From: Paenibacillus sp. J45TS6
Lineage (GTDB): Bacteria; Bacillota; Bacilli; Paenibacillales; Paenibacillaceae
Assembly: GCF_018403285.1 (NCBI RefSeq)
Contig: NZ_BOSJ01000013.1
Span: forward strand, 62,001 to 126,000
Length of the DNA: 64,000 nt
Reading direction: 5' to 3'
Shown here: positions 29,587-38,071 of the stretch, in pieces
Layout of the letters: each line of letters starts with the position of its first letter
Numbering within the stretch: the stretch's first letter is position 1
The notes under the pieces: generated by a model
The model's input: only the letters and a program-made list of their open reading frames with translations
Databases searched by the model: none
Told to the model about the DNA's origin: nothing
Program-made: the position numbers and the translations under genes

Positions 29587-30149
29587 TCTACTCCCCTCGC
29601 CTTCGTCGCATTATCCAAAGCTTCTTTTGCTTCTCTTCTCAGTACATCATCACGGGTATCGCCTTGAAGTGAAATAATTACATCATCTGCTTTCCATATT
29701 CCATCCTCTTTCATCCATACGGAGTGAATAAAGAATGTCTGAATATAATCATCTGCCGGGCTAGTGGAGCCGCCCATTTCATACTGCATGCGAACAGTAG
29801 CATAAGACTCTGCCTGATCATCCCGATCCTTTACCTTTTTTGTAAATAGCTGTTTTACTTCAACATTTGAGAGTCCCGCATCTTCAGACATGTGTGTATC
29901 TTCATAATCCTTTTCCCGGTTATCTTGCCTTGCAAAACGCTCGGCTGCAGCAGCTGTTAAAAATTCCTGGTGTTTACCCTTTGCATATGCACGTACAAAG
30001 TCTTCAGAGCGCTGATTTAGTGTTTCAATATCTTGAAACTCTGCGATCGTTTGCCGTGCTTTATTCAGCTCTGTAAATAGTTTCAATCCCCAACCAAGTG
30101 ATACTGCAAGGCTTATACCTAAGAGGAGCTTAATAAAACCTTTTTTCAT
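29583..30149 (-). CDS. VirB8/TcpC-like transfer protein
   Basis: 188 residues, ATG with GAGAGGATG upstream, overlapping the hydrolase gene by 4 bases. One N-terminal membrane helix (FIKLLLGISLAVSLGWGLKL) is followed by an extracellular NTF2-like domain with the typical order of a helical part (SEDFVRAYAKGKHQEFL) and a beta sheet ending in DGIWKADDVIISLQGD. This is the architecture of VirB8, TcpC and TraM in Gram-positive type IV systems, where it bridges channel and wall. Confidence 0.75.
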   Translation of the reverse strand: MKKGFIKLLLGISLAVSLGWGLKLFTELNKARQTIAEFQDIETLNQRSEDFVRAYAKGKHQEFLTAAAAERFARQDNREKDYEDTHMSEDAGLSNVEVKQLFTKKVKDRDDQAESYATVRMQYEMGGSTSPADDYIQTFFIHSVWMKEDGIWKADDVIISLQGDTRDDVLRREAKEALDNATKARGVE

Positions 30150-31240
30150 TTGTATTCATCCTCTCTGCCGGTAGATTCATCAGCTTCACTGTGCAGATCA
30201 GACTCTTCCTTACGGCTTCCTATGTTTTGAAGGAAAGGCCAAGGATCTTCTCTTGTACCGTATATATCGCCTGTTTGTATCTCAAAGTGCAGATGGGGGC
30301 CGGTCACTCGTCCAGTTTTCCCGCATGTTCCTATCTGCTCACCCTTAATTACATTGTGGTTAAGCCGGACAGATACAGCGGTTAAATGCCCGTATAAGGT
30401 AAAGCGATTTCCGTGATTTATGATGATGTGATGCCCATAGTTGCCACCGCCTGATTTCACGGCCACTGCGATCGTGCCGCTGTCTACAGCATAGATCGGA
30501 TCCCCAATACTACACGCAAGGTCCGTCCCTTGATGCATAGTAGAGGGCTTCCCCGTTAAGGGATGTGTCCGCATGCCATAGGATGATGTCACGATTAAAG
30601 GAGGAGCAGTAGGGTAGGCATAGTCTCCAGATGCTATCTGATCGCAGTTTGCCGATAACCCACCAAATGAGTTTACGATACGTGTCACAGTAGGTATCCA
30701 GTGTGTATTGAGGTTATTAGGGTCGTTCTTTGCACCGACTGGGGCATATTTATTTCCGATTTGCTCTATTGTTACGAGTCCTTGTGATATATATAGACGC
30801 TGTAAATTTGCCGCCATAAACTGTATACCTTCATCCAAGCTTGCAAAGGTCATAAGACCTTTTCCGTCCGCTCTCATGAGGCCGCCAGGGTTGTTCTTAT
30901 TTACTACGGCAGGAGATTTTCCGTACGTGGTTTCATGCATAGCGATGGACATGAGCAGTACCGGATCAATGCCGCTAGTTGTAGCAGATTCAATAAATAC
31001 ATTTTGTTTCCCCGTAAATACTCCAAGATCGGCAAATTTACTATCGATATATTCCATGTTAAGTTCTCCAGGGGTACAGAGCAGCGGTCCAGATCCTCCA
31101 GGGCCTGATCCACCGCTATTGTCATCTACAATAGCGTTCATAATCGCAGCTATTATGGCTACTATCCCGGCTAGAAGAAAAAATACTGCGATATAGTACC
31201 TAGCCTTATAAATCAGCGCTTCTTTCAGCAGCTCCTTCAT
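30146..31240 (-). CDS. Two-domain cell-wall hydrolase of the transfer system (VirB1-like): glucosaminidase plus M23 peptidase
   Basis: 364 residues; its ATG shares a base with the TAA of the VirB4 gene. An N-terminal membrane helix (YYIAVFFLLAGIVAIIAAIM) anchors it. Residues about 80-190 form a glucosaminidase-like domain (MSIAMHETTYGKS with the probable catalytic Glu, then NNPGGL and YAPVGAKNDPNNLNTHWIP). Residues about 220-345 are an M23/LytM endopeptidase with HQGTDL and GPHLHFE zinc ligands. The protein should open peptidoglycan locally for the channel. A second such enzyme with a different N-terminal domain is encoded at 56.6-57.7 kb. Confidence 0.9.
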   Translation of the reverse strand: MKELLKEALIYKARYYIAVFFLLAGIVAIIAAIMNAIVDDNSGGSGPGGSGPLLCTPGELNMEYIDSKFADLGVFTGKQNVFIESATTSGIDPVLLMSIAMHETTYGKSPAVVNKNNPGGLMRADGKGLMTFASLDEGIQFMAANLQRLYISQGLVTIEQIGNKYAPVGAKNDPNNLNTHWIPTVTRIVNSFGGLSANCDQIASGDYAYPTAPPLIVTSSYGMRTHPLTGKPSTMHQGTDLACSIGDPIYAVDSGTIAVAVKSGGGNYGHHIIINHGNRFTLYGHLTAVSVRLNHNVIKGEQIGTCGKTGRVTGPHLHFEIQTGDIYGTREDPWPFLQNIGSRKEESDLHSEADESTGREDEYK

Positions 31241-33108
31241 TACCCAATCACTTCGCTCAGCGGCTTTCGCTCAAACCATAGCTGCTTCTCAACATCAGTA
31301 AGCACAACTTGCAGTCTGATTTTTTTAGAACCTACAAAGTAGAGACCCTTTCCTGCTTCTTCTTCTTTTCGTCCTTCAACGACGGTAATAGCGGTCTTTT
31401 CTTCTTCACTAAACTGCATATTCATTTCCCGCTCCAAGAAATCCACTTCCGTATCCGCCATAGGCAGATAAAACCGCTGCGTTGCTTGGTTGATAACAGC
31501 TTCCCCGTAGTTACGCTGCTCATCTTTAGCCGATAAAAAGTCTTTAATAGACTGACTAGCAGGGGTAATACCGCAGTTAAAAGAGCGCAGCATTTTCATT
31601 GCTGTGTACAGATATTCCATAGCAAGCGGTACCTTCGGATCGGCAATAATGTGGGCTTCATCGATATATAGCTGTGACTCTGACTTATCGCCGTTAACGA
31701 CCTCGTACTGAATGTGAGACAAAAGCAAAAAGTAAACGACACGCTGCAGTTTAGGTTTGTGCTGTAGCTCTAAAATATCAAAATCACAAAGCGGGTTTTT
31801 GATATCCACATTTGTGTGTCCATTAAGAATTTTTGCGAAAAGTCCTTCAGCGTACGCATACAAAATGGTATGGAAATCAGTGATTTTGCTGAACTCTTCT
31901 TCGCCGCTATCTTTTTTCTCTGCAAGGAAATCGTATAGGTCTTTCATGATGGGAAAATCAGTGTTCTTGAGCTTACCGATGTCCGTTTTCTCGTTGATAT
32001 TAAATTTCTTGTACAGCTCGATCAGGTATTTAGATAAGATGTCTTCTTGCAAGTCATTCATATCTGGATACATGAGCTTAAACATCGTTAATAAGGTGCT
32101 GATCTTAGCAAGCAGCGGGTTTCCTTCCGACAATCCTTGCCTTTCCATCTCTTGCTGAGCTTCTGCGCTAATCACTGGTATATCAAACGGGTTGATTATA
32201 CTGCCACCATTAAAACTGAACTTCACCCATTCGCCGCCAAGACTTTTGTAAATCGCTCCGAATTCACCTTTTGGGTCAATCGTCCGTATGATGCTACCAA
32301 GCATCCATTTGCGCATCATATTAGCAAAGAGCGTACTTGTTTTACCGGTTCCGCTCATTCCGATTAAAAACTCATGTTTATTGTGGAGCTTCGTATCATC
32401 TACGATCACAACATTTCCGGTAGTGATATTACGCCCCTTAATGATCCCGTGTTGATCAAAGATTTCGTTCTCATGAAAAGGAAAAAAGAAGCTTACTGCT
32501 TCCGCATTCATCGGCCGGTAGGTTAGGTCGTAGACCTTATTGTGACCAATAGGTAAAAAGCTATCGAATGCATCTTTTAGCTTCATCATTGGCGTTACAG
32601 TCTTAGCAAACGGACCAACTACAGACTTTACGAGCTGGGTTAACCTCTCTAGCTGCTTTAGATCGGCTGCTACAATATGAATCAGCATTTGGAACATATA
32701 CATTCGCTCGTTCTTGTAGCTCAGCTGATTCAGTGTCATCCGGGCGCTATCAATCTGCGCTTCCGCTTCCGCTTTTCCAGCATCGTTTACATACTTAGAA
32801 TCTGCCTTTTGTCTGTTCTGCCTAATACTTTCAGATAGCTGCTTTCTTACTTCCCCTGAATCGTATTCGGTTAAAAACTGGACAACGCTGATATTCTCGC
32901 TTAGGTCGTTTAGGTTCATGATGTGCTCTTGGTTCAAAATAGCGCTATACTCGGCTGCTACCAGAGTGCGGGTAAAGTTAGCTCCAGAGCGCACAAAGGA
33001 TTCTTCCTCTTCAATAGAATCAGGTGACAACAAATTCAGTATATTTTCACTAAAGCCAATGTAAGAAGACTCGAGCGTTTCTCTTTTCTTTTTGGAGAAG
33101 ATACCCAT
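31240..33108 (-). CDS. VirB4-type conjugation ATPase
   Basis: 622 residues, ATG with GGAGAG 8 bases upstream. Walker A GMSGTGKTSTLFANMM lies near residue 252, followed by IRTIDPKGEFGAIYKSLGG; Walker B SQLYIDEAHII is near 482. The C-terminus has the arginine-finger/sensor region (NQATQRFYLPMADTEVDFL). The protein is shorter than a full VirB4 because the N-terminal domain is encoded by the upstream gene. It powers substrate transfer or pilus assembly at the cytoplasmic face, and is the only VirB4 in the window. Confidence 0.9.
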   Translation of the reverse strand: MGIFSKKKRETLESSYIGFSENILNLLSPDSIEEEESFVRSGANFTRTLVAAEYSAILNQEHIMNLNDLSENISVVQFLTEYDSGEVRKQLSESIRQNRQKADSKYVNDAGKAEAEAQIDSARMTLNQLSYKNERMYMFQMLIHIVAADLKQLERLTQLVKSVVGPFAKTVTPMMKLKDAFDSFLPIGHNKVYDLTYRPMNAEAVSFFFPFHENEIFDQHGIIKGRNITTGNVVIVDDTKLHNKHEFLIGMSGTGKTSTLFANMMRKWMLGSIIRTIDPKGEFGAIYKSLGGEWVKFSFNGGSIINPFDIPVISAEAQQEMERQGLSEGNPLLAKISTLLTMFKLMYPDMNDLQEDILSKYLIELYKKFNINEKTDIGKLKNTDFPIMKDLYDFLAEKKDSGEEEFSKITDFHTILYAYAEGLFAKILNGHTNVDIKNPLCDFDILELQHKPKLQRVVYFLLLSHIQYEVVNGDKSESQLYIDEAHIIADPKVPLAMEYLYTAMKMLRSFNCGITPASQSIKDFLSAKDEQRNYGEAVINQATQRFYLPMADTEVDFLEREMNMQFSEEEKTAITVVEGRKEEEAGKGLYFVGSKKIRLQVVLTDVEKQLWFERKPLSEVIG

Positions 33109-33126
33109 GAAGTTGCTCTCCTTTTT

Positions 33127-34185
33127 TTACATGATATGATTCGCTTTCATCTGCTTCCAGCTTCCGCTCATTTCTTCATATGTCCGCTCACCCACCGTAA
33201 GAGGCGAGAAGAGCGCTGTTTTAAAGCTGAAATTGACCTGAGCATTTTCATAGTCGATGCATGCAAACATGAGATGAAACAGTTCCTCATTGTCTAAAAT
33301 TTTTGTTTTCATTTCATAGCGTCCACCAAGCATATTCTCAATTTGAGAGCTTACAATCTTAACGTCTCTTTCAAGTTCACTAAGCACTTTCTTTCGGTTT
33401 GCATTCGTAAATGGACGTGCCAATATAACGTACCTATTTCTTGAAACCATATTTTTACTCTTCTGTATATCATCGATATAATTCAGGTAACTCTTAGTAA
33501 GGATCGCCTTCGCATGAGATTCTTCTTTCGCTGTTTTCTCCTCGATATAACTGCCGTAATTCGTAAGGTTAATGGGCTGGGCAATTTGGCTGACCTGAAG
33601 AGGTAACATACTCCTTGGTAAATCATTCAAAAAGGTCTCATAGGCTTGAAAGATCTTTGTTTTTTCCTTTTTATTAAGCAGCGATAAGTTCACACTTGAA
33701 ACACGGATCACCTTTACGAACCGGTTATCAGTCGTTTCATAGCACTCGGAGTAGATATTTTTTATGCCCAGCTGTTCACGTATATCTTTGACCGCATTCT
33801 TTTTTTGTTTACTGCTCATCAGATCACCTTTCATATAGACAAATATTTTTTGTCTTTTATTGAACTGAATTCTCCAAATCACCCGGTGAGTAAAGAAGTT
33901 TATGTTTTTACGGTCTGGATGGTGGATCGTCAGAATCAGTAAAAATGTACCCCAAGGTGACAAGCAAATGAGAAGTAGTTGTGCACTAAACGAGTAACCT
34001 AACTGAGTGAGATACCAGAGGGCTAAAATTCCAATAGCCATCAGCGGCAATGAGATAAGTAAATCCCGGTACTTGATTAAGGAGAGAATATACTTCTTGG
34101 TATCTACATTGAGAGGAAGTTCAATTTTCCCTTCCTCCCTCAGACGGTCCCTGCGTTCTACCGCTGACTGATTATCAAACATCAT
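33127..34185 (-). CDS. VirB3/PrgI-like and VirB4 N-terminal fusion protein
   Basis: 352 residues, ATG with AAGGGG upstream. Residues about 35-95 hold two membrane helices in the arrangement of PrgI/TcpE/VirB3 (LLISLPLMAIGILALWYL, then LLICLSPWGTFLLILTI). The rest is soluble and matches the N-terminal half of VirB4/TrbE (KVIRVSSVNLSLLNKKEK, RYVILARPFTNANRKKV). The VirB4 ATPase domain follows 18 bases later as a separate gene, so VirB4 is split here and the VirB3 unit is fused to its first half. Confidence 0.7.
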   Translation of the reverse strand: MMFDNQSAVERRDRLREEGKIELPLNVDTKKYILSLIKYRDLLISLPLMAIGILALWYLTQLGYSFSAQLLLICLSPWGTFLLILTIHHPDRKNINFFTHRVIWRIQFNKRQKIFVYMKGDLMSSKQKKNAVKDIREQLGIKNIYSECYETTDNRFVKVIRVSSVNLSLLNKKEKTKIFQAYETFLNDLPRSMLPLQVSQIAQPINLTNYGSYIEEKTAKEESHAKAILTKSYLNYIDDIQKSKNMVSRNRYVILARPFTNANRKKVLSELERDVKIVSSQIENMLGGRYEMKTKILDNEELFHLMFACIDYENAQVNFSFKTALFSPLTVGERTYEEMSGSWKQMKANHIM

Positions 34186-34197
34186 AAAATCAGCCCC

Positions 34198-34428
34198 TTA
34201 GCCTCCAAGATTGGTTTGGAAATAGTCAACAACCTGTTTTGCCAGTAAGAAAGCAACCAGTCCAGTTACGCAAGTGATCAGTCCTTTTTTAAATCTTGGC
34301 TGATTCTCTTCTCCGCCGAACGCTGCCAGCAAACCACATACGAGAATACCAATAGAAAAAAGCGTAATGAACGTCTTAGTGATATCACCAAACAGTGTAT
34401 TGAATAACCCTTGCAAAGACTCAAACAT
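34198..34428 (-). CDS. VirB2-like pilin or small channel protein
   Basis: 76 residues from ATG 34428, chosen because GGGAGG lies 8 bases upstream; the frame extends further 5' without a site. Two hydrophobic helices (TFITLFSIGILVCGLLAAF and GLITCVTGLVAFLLAKQVV) flank a short polar loop with basic residues, as in VirB2/TcpA-type pilins. It is the first gene of the minus-strand transfer operon, 13 bases ahead of the VirB3/VirB4-N gene. Confidence 0.7.
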   Translation of the reverse strand: MFESLQGLFNTLFGDITKTFITLFSIGILVCGLLAAFGGEENQPRFKKGLITCVTGLVAFLLAKQVVDYFQTNLGG

Positions 34429-34601
34429 CCACCATTCCTCCCTTATCATTTGCAATTTCCCTTCTAATAGGAATTTTACTAGACTTCTTCTAACAGTGAT
34501 ATTAGTCAAACCTCCCATGAGAAACTAGCACAATATTACCAATTACTTCCTTATTTTGAATCTGATTAGACTTTTTTTGATTAATTCGGGGATAAAAATA
34601 A

Positions 34602-34627
34602 GAGATCACCTTTTACAAAAGGTGATC
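34602..34627 (-). terminator. Rho-independent terminator behind the 35.2-kb regulator gene
   Basis: GATCACCTTTT / AAAAGGTGATC with a 3-4 nt loop, directly behind the stop at 34630 and followed on the minus strand by TTATTTTTAT. Confidence 0.8.
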
Positions 34628-34629
34628 CC

Positions 34630-35262
34630 TTATGTCGATATATTACTGATTATCTGCTCTGCTACTAAATTCAAATAAAATCGGTATGTTCTATTAGTGC
34701 TTTTTGCCTTGTTTTTAAGTTCACTTTTCACATTTTCACTCAGAATCAAATTCAAATGAGCCTTTACGCTTATTACATAAGCGTAAGTTTTTATTTCCTC
34801 ATTCAATATATAATGGGAAAAAAGAGAGCTCACTGTCATCGCGTTTTTCTCACAGTAAGATATAATCTTATCTTTTGTTGCTTTATCAATTGTAATCTCA
34901 ATATGACTTTTGGACTTCATCTCTTCCTCTAGCTCATCTTGTTCCAGCCTAAATTTATCGCGGTTATTCAGGAAATAGTCTGAAATAAGTAGCCCAAAGA
35001 ACACACGCCTTGAATATCCGTGTCTATCAATATCTTCTATTTTTGTTTGTACCTGCTCACTGATCGTGGTCGCTGTAGAAACAGTCGTAGTAATGTCACT
35101 TGCCAGCGAATCGATGAATCTTTTATCATACACATTCTTTAATATCTCAACTAATGCCAAGGAGATTATATTTCGTTTACTTGTTCCCATCTTATTAGCA
35201 GCTAAAGAAATGATCATACCTGCATCCTTATTCAGTGCTAGATTCAGTTTAGGACTAGCCAA
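34630..35262 (-). CDS. Putative ribbon-helix-helix DNA-binding protein
   Basis: 210 residues, TTG start with AAGGGGGG 6 bases upstream. At least two segments fit the strand-helix-helix pattern: KLNLALNKDAGMIISLAANK and IEITIDKATKDKIISYCEKN. A third may lie at the C-terminus. It resembles in layout the protein at 51.8-52.4 kb, although identity by eye is low. The gene lies between the transfer operon and the divergent rep gene, where a regulator of transfer or copy number would be expected. The fold is inference. Confidence 0.5.
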   Translation of the reverse strand: MASPKLNLALNKDAGMIISLAANKMGTSKRNIISLALVEILKNVYDKRFIDSLASDITTTVSTATTISEQVQTKIEDIDRHGYSRRVFFGLLISDYFLNNRDKFRLEQDELEEEMKSKSHIEITIDKATKDKIISYCEKNAMTVSSLFSHYILNEEIKTYAYVISVKAHLNLILSENVKSELKNKAKSTNRTYRFYLNLVAEQIISNIST

Positions 35263-35634
35263 GTTATCCCCCCTTAGTTTAATTGGAAAATATTGTTTAT
35301 TTATCTAAGATATCATCCAGCTCATTCGTAATCAAACAAGTTTTTCCTATAATTACATTGTTGTTTATATCAATAGGTATGTACACATGATCAGTTGCAA
35401 TATTAATGATGGGTAAATAAAAATATAAAACCAAGAAGGTTTTTTCGGTGAATTTTTAATTAGCAGTAGATTTCTCAGTACTCCTGTGATGTGCTCCGCA
35501 TACTCTTTTTTATTTCACCTGAATTATGGCTGAAAGGACGTTTCTACGCTCACAAACATGCGAAGTAAGGGATAATTTCCTAATCTTAATTTGTTATATT
35601 TATGATAAACTGTAGGTTATATGGAGGTGTAAAT
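35263..35634. other. Intergenic control region of rep
   Basis: About 370 bases between divergent genes. It carries the ribosome binding site GGAGGTG of rep at its right end. No iteron copies and no clear hairpin were seen here; promoters for both directions must lie within but I cannot define them. Confidence 0.35.
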
Positions 35635-37059
35635 ATGATTCAACAACATGTGCCTCATTATTTTCTTAATCAAGTTGTATCTGAATTAGGAGAACCGTGT
35701 GAAGCGATATATAACGAATTAAAAGAAGGAAATATACGAGAGTTTCTTAAAGACATTATCTCGACAGAATTCACGCCTGCCAATACAAAAGAAATACGGC
35801 GTGGTACTAATAAATTAGCTCAAGCTACAAAGAAGAGATGGTACAAATCTTTAGCAGATAGTGTTAAGAAAACAAAAAAATCAAAAAAAACGGAAATATT
35901 AAAAGAGATTGCATTACTTGAATCTTTAATTGATATGTATGGTTTCTCTGAATTTAAGAAGCTGCATAACGTAGAAACCATGGATGAATTAATTAAGAAA
36001 AGATTAGATGAAGTTGCGAAATGGTGTAGTGATAAGGAATCGAGGCTTATGGATTACAAATACATAAGAGATAAAACTCCTACACAAATAAAGAAAGCAC
36101 TTCGGTATGATGCGATTATTGCAATTGCTGATGTCCTAATAAAAAACTTTGATGGAAATCTAAATAAAATCATTATCGACCAGCCTTTAAAATATGCTGA
36201 TCACCCGGTTGGAAATACAAGTCTAACCAAGATGAAATTAACGGATAAGAGCGTTCTCATCGATAATAAACTGCATTACATTAGTGAATATCGTCCTGGC
36301 GAAGATTATTCTCTTCATACATTAGTAAGCCAAGAACTTCTTAGCGAAGAGAAGATACTAAGGTCTGTAGATAATACAGATTTAGAGATTTTTCGCTCCG
36401 TAATATCCCTACGGGACAATAAACAGTTTTTTGAGAACCGAAAAGTGTATGTTACGATTGGCGACTTAGTTAGAGCAACCTATGGATCCGATAACAAAAA
36501 AAACTATAATGCTGTTAAAGAACGACTTATGAAGATGGCTAACGTAACTTTCAATGTCATTGAGCCGAATAGGACATTAGTGTTTGGTATATTTGATCGC
36601 TTGGATATTCAGCCACTTGGTAATGGTGAAATTGCAGAGATCACGATTAATGAAGAAATTCATCAGAACTATGTAAAAGGGCAGGTAATACGAGCTTATA
36701 GCGATAGACTCGCTTCATTTCAAAATAAAGCTTCTCAGACACTAATTTTCCCTTTACAAAAAGAGCGTTTCCTTTGTTACTTTAGACAGACGGGATACTC
36801 TGCAACCTTTGATTACACTTACTTCATTCATAAGGTGCAATTCCGGAGTAAACGAAAAGATGTAAACCTAGCCCTGATAGAGCAATGTTTACAGGACTTT
36901 GTCACCCAAAAGGTAACCGTAGAGTCTTATGAACGTAAACGAGATTCATTTCTCATCAATTTCTTCCCTGTGGAAACCTATGAAGTAGAAGACTTACTAG
37001 GGAACCAGCAATTAACTCATTTTATTGAAGAAGTTCCCGAACAAATTAATTTAAAGTAA
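35635..37059 (+). CDS. rep: Plasmid replication initiator protein
   Basis: 474 residues; ATG 35635 has GGAGGTG 6-7 bases upstream, whereas an earlier ATG at 35602 has none. The basic N-terminal part (KKRWYKSLADSVKKTKKSKK) is helical. The centre (SVISLRDNKQFFENRKVYVTIGDLVRATYG) and the C-terminal part (LIFPLQKERFLCYFRQTG) fit two winged-helix domains of initiators that bind iterons. Eight iterons begin 53 bases behind the stop codon. Call rests mainly on this link plus motif pattern; I cannot name the Rep family with certainty. Confidence 0.75.
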   Translation: MIQQHVPHYFLNQVVSELGEPCEAIYNELKEGNIREFLKDIISTEFTPANTKEIRRGTNKLAQATKKRWYKSLADSVKKTKKSKKTEILKEIALLESLIDMYGFSEFKKLHNVETMDELIKKRLDEVAKWCSDKESRLMDYKYIRDKTPTQIKKALRYDAIIAIADVLIKNFDGNLNKIIIDQPLKYADHPVGNTSLTKMKLTDKSVLIDNKLHYISEYRPGEDYSLHTLVSQELLSEEKILRSVDNTDLEIFRSVISLRDNKQFFENRKVYVTIGDLVRATYGSDNKKNYNAVKERLMKMANVTFNVIEPNRTLVFGIFDRLDIQPLGNGEIAEITINEEIHQNYVKGQVIRAYSDRLASFQNKASQTLIFPLQKERFLCYFRQTGYSATFDYTYFIHKVQFRSKRKDVNLALIEQCLQDFVTQKVTVESYERKRDSFLINFFPVETYEVEDLLGNQQLTHFIEEVPEQINLK

Positions 37060-37112
37060 ATATAGACGTTTCATGAAGAGAGCTAGCTTGTAATGGCTCT
37101 CTTTTTTCTCTT

Positions 37113-37652
37113 CCAATTTTCCGCTCTTTTTTATCATCCTCTAGACAGCATAATACTAACCCAATTTTAAATACATAAATTTAATGATTTAAAGGTAAAA
37201 AATTCAGCCAATTTTCCGCTCTTTTATAAAAACTAGGCCAAATCTCCGCTCCTTTTAAAAACTCAGCCAATTTTCCGCTCTTTTTTCTTCATTTCGATAC
37301 TTTTTGCTATATATATTAAAATATTTTACGAAATTCTCATTTATAACATGAGCCAAAAAGGACTATAAAAATAAAAAACTCTTCCAAAGTTCCGCTCTTT
37401 TTATTATTTTACGCTACTTTCTAGTGATCTTGAGTCTATTTGAGTCTATTTTTAATAGTGCTTCTCATTTTTTCAGCCAATTTTCCGCTCTTTTTTTTCT
37501 AAAAAAATTTTAATTAAGATTTATAGTACAAAGAACCCTTGATACTCAAGGGTTCTTTGTAAATTCAGCCAAATCTCCGCTACTTATGTACATATCAAAT
37601 CTCTATATACTTCAAGGGATTTCAGTTTTTTGAGCCAAATTTCCGCTCTTTT
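37113..37652. repeat. Eight plasmid iterons, candidate replication origin
   Basis: Copies of CAGCCAATTTTCCGCTCTTTT or close variants at 37113, 37205, 37235, 37264, 37382, 37474, 37566 and 37632, all in the same orientation. The core TTCCGCTC or CTCCGCT is kept in every copy. Spacing is irregular (29-118 bases) and the ground sequence is very AT-rich. Iterons of this kind bind the initiator and set copy number. They lie behind rep rather than before it. Confidence 0.9.
37527..37561. terminator. Perfect hairpin within the iteron cluster
   Basis: TACAAAGAACCCTTGA / TCAAGGGTTCTTTGTA, 16-bp stem with a 3-base loop, between iterons six and seven. It may end rep transcription or be an origin structure. 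Confidence 0.7.
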
Positions 37653-37894
37653 CTCATCTATTTACCGACTAAATCTGCAATGATATAATAACTTCTAGGT
37701 TAAGAAATCGACCAATTATTTCCTTTTACATAATTAAGTACTTTATAAAAATACATTAAACTTCAATATAGTGAATGATATAAAGATATTCGTCAGTGTA
37801 TTGTCTCAAAAAGCGATTAATTTCGAATTTTCGCTGAATCCAATGCTGAATGTTTGAAACAATTTCTACCAAAAGAAAAGAACCCAACCTTTTA

Positions 37895-37938
37895 AAGTCT
37901 AAAAGTGTCGAGTTTGGCGACCTGCACTTATAAGACTT
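37895..37938 (+). ncRNA. Imperfect hairpin upstream of the winged-helix gene
   Basis: Arms AAGTCT / AGACTT enclose AAGTG / CACTT and TCG / CGA with small bulges, 134 bases before ATG 38072. It could be a structured leader or part of the origin. No known RNA family was recognised. Confidence 0.3.
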
Positions 37939-38071
37939 GGAGAGAAAAGTCGGGATCTTGGTTTTGCTTTATGAAACTGTGACTCAATTATATCACGGGT
38001 TGAATAAAAGAGAAAGCCGAGGCCCTTAATTTTTCTATGCCTTTTTGGGTTGGATTAAGGAGAGGCTATTT

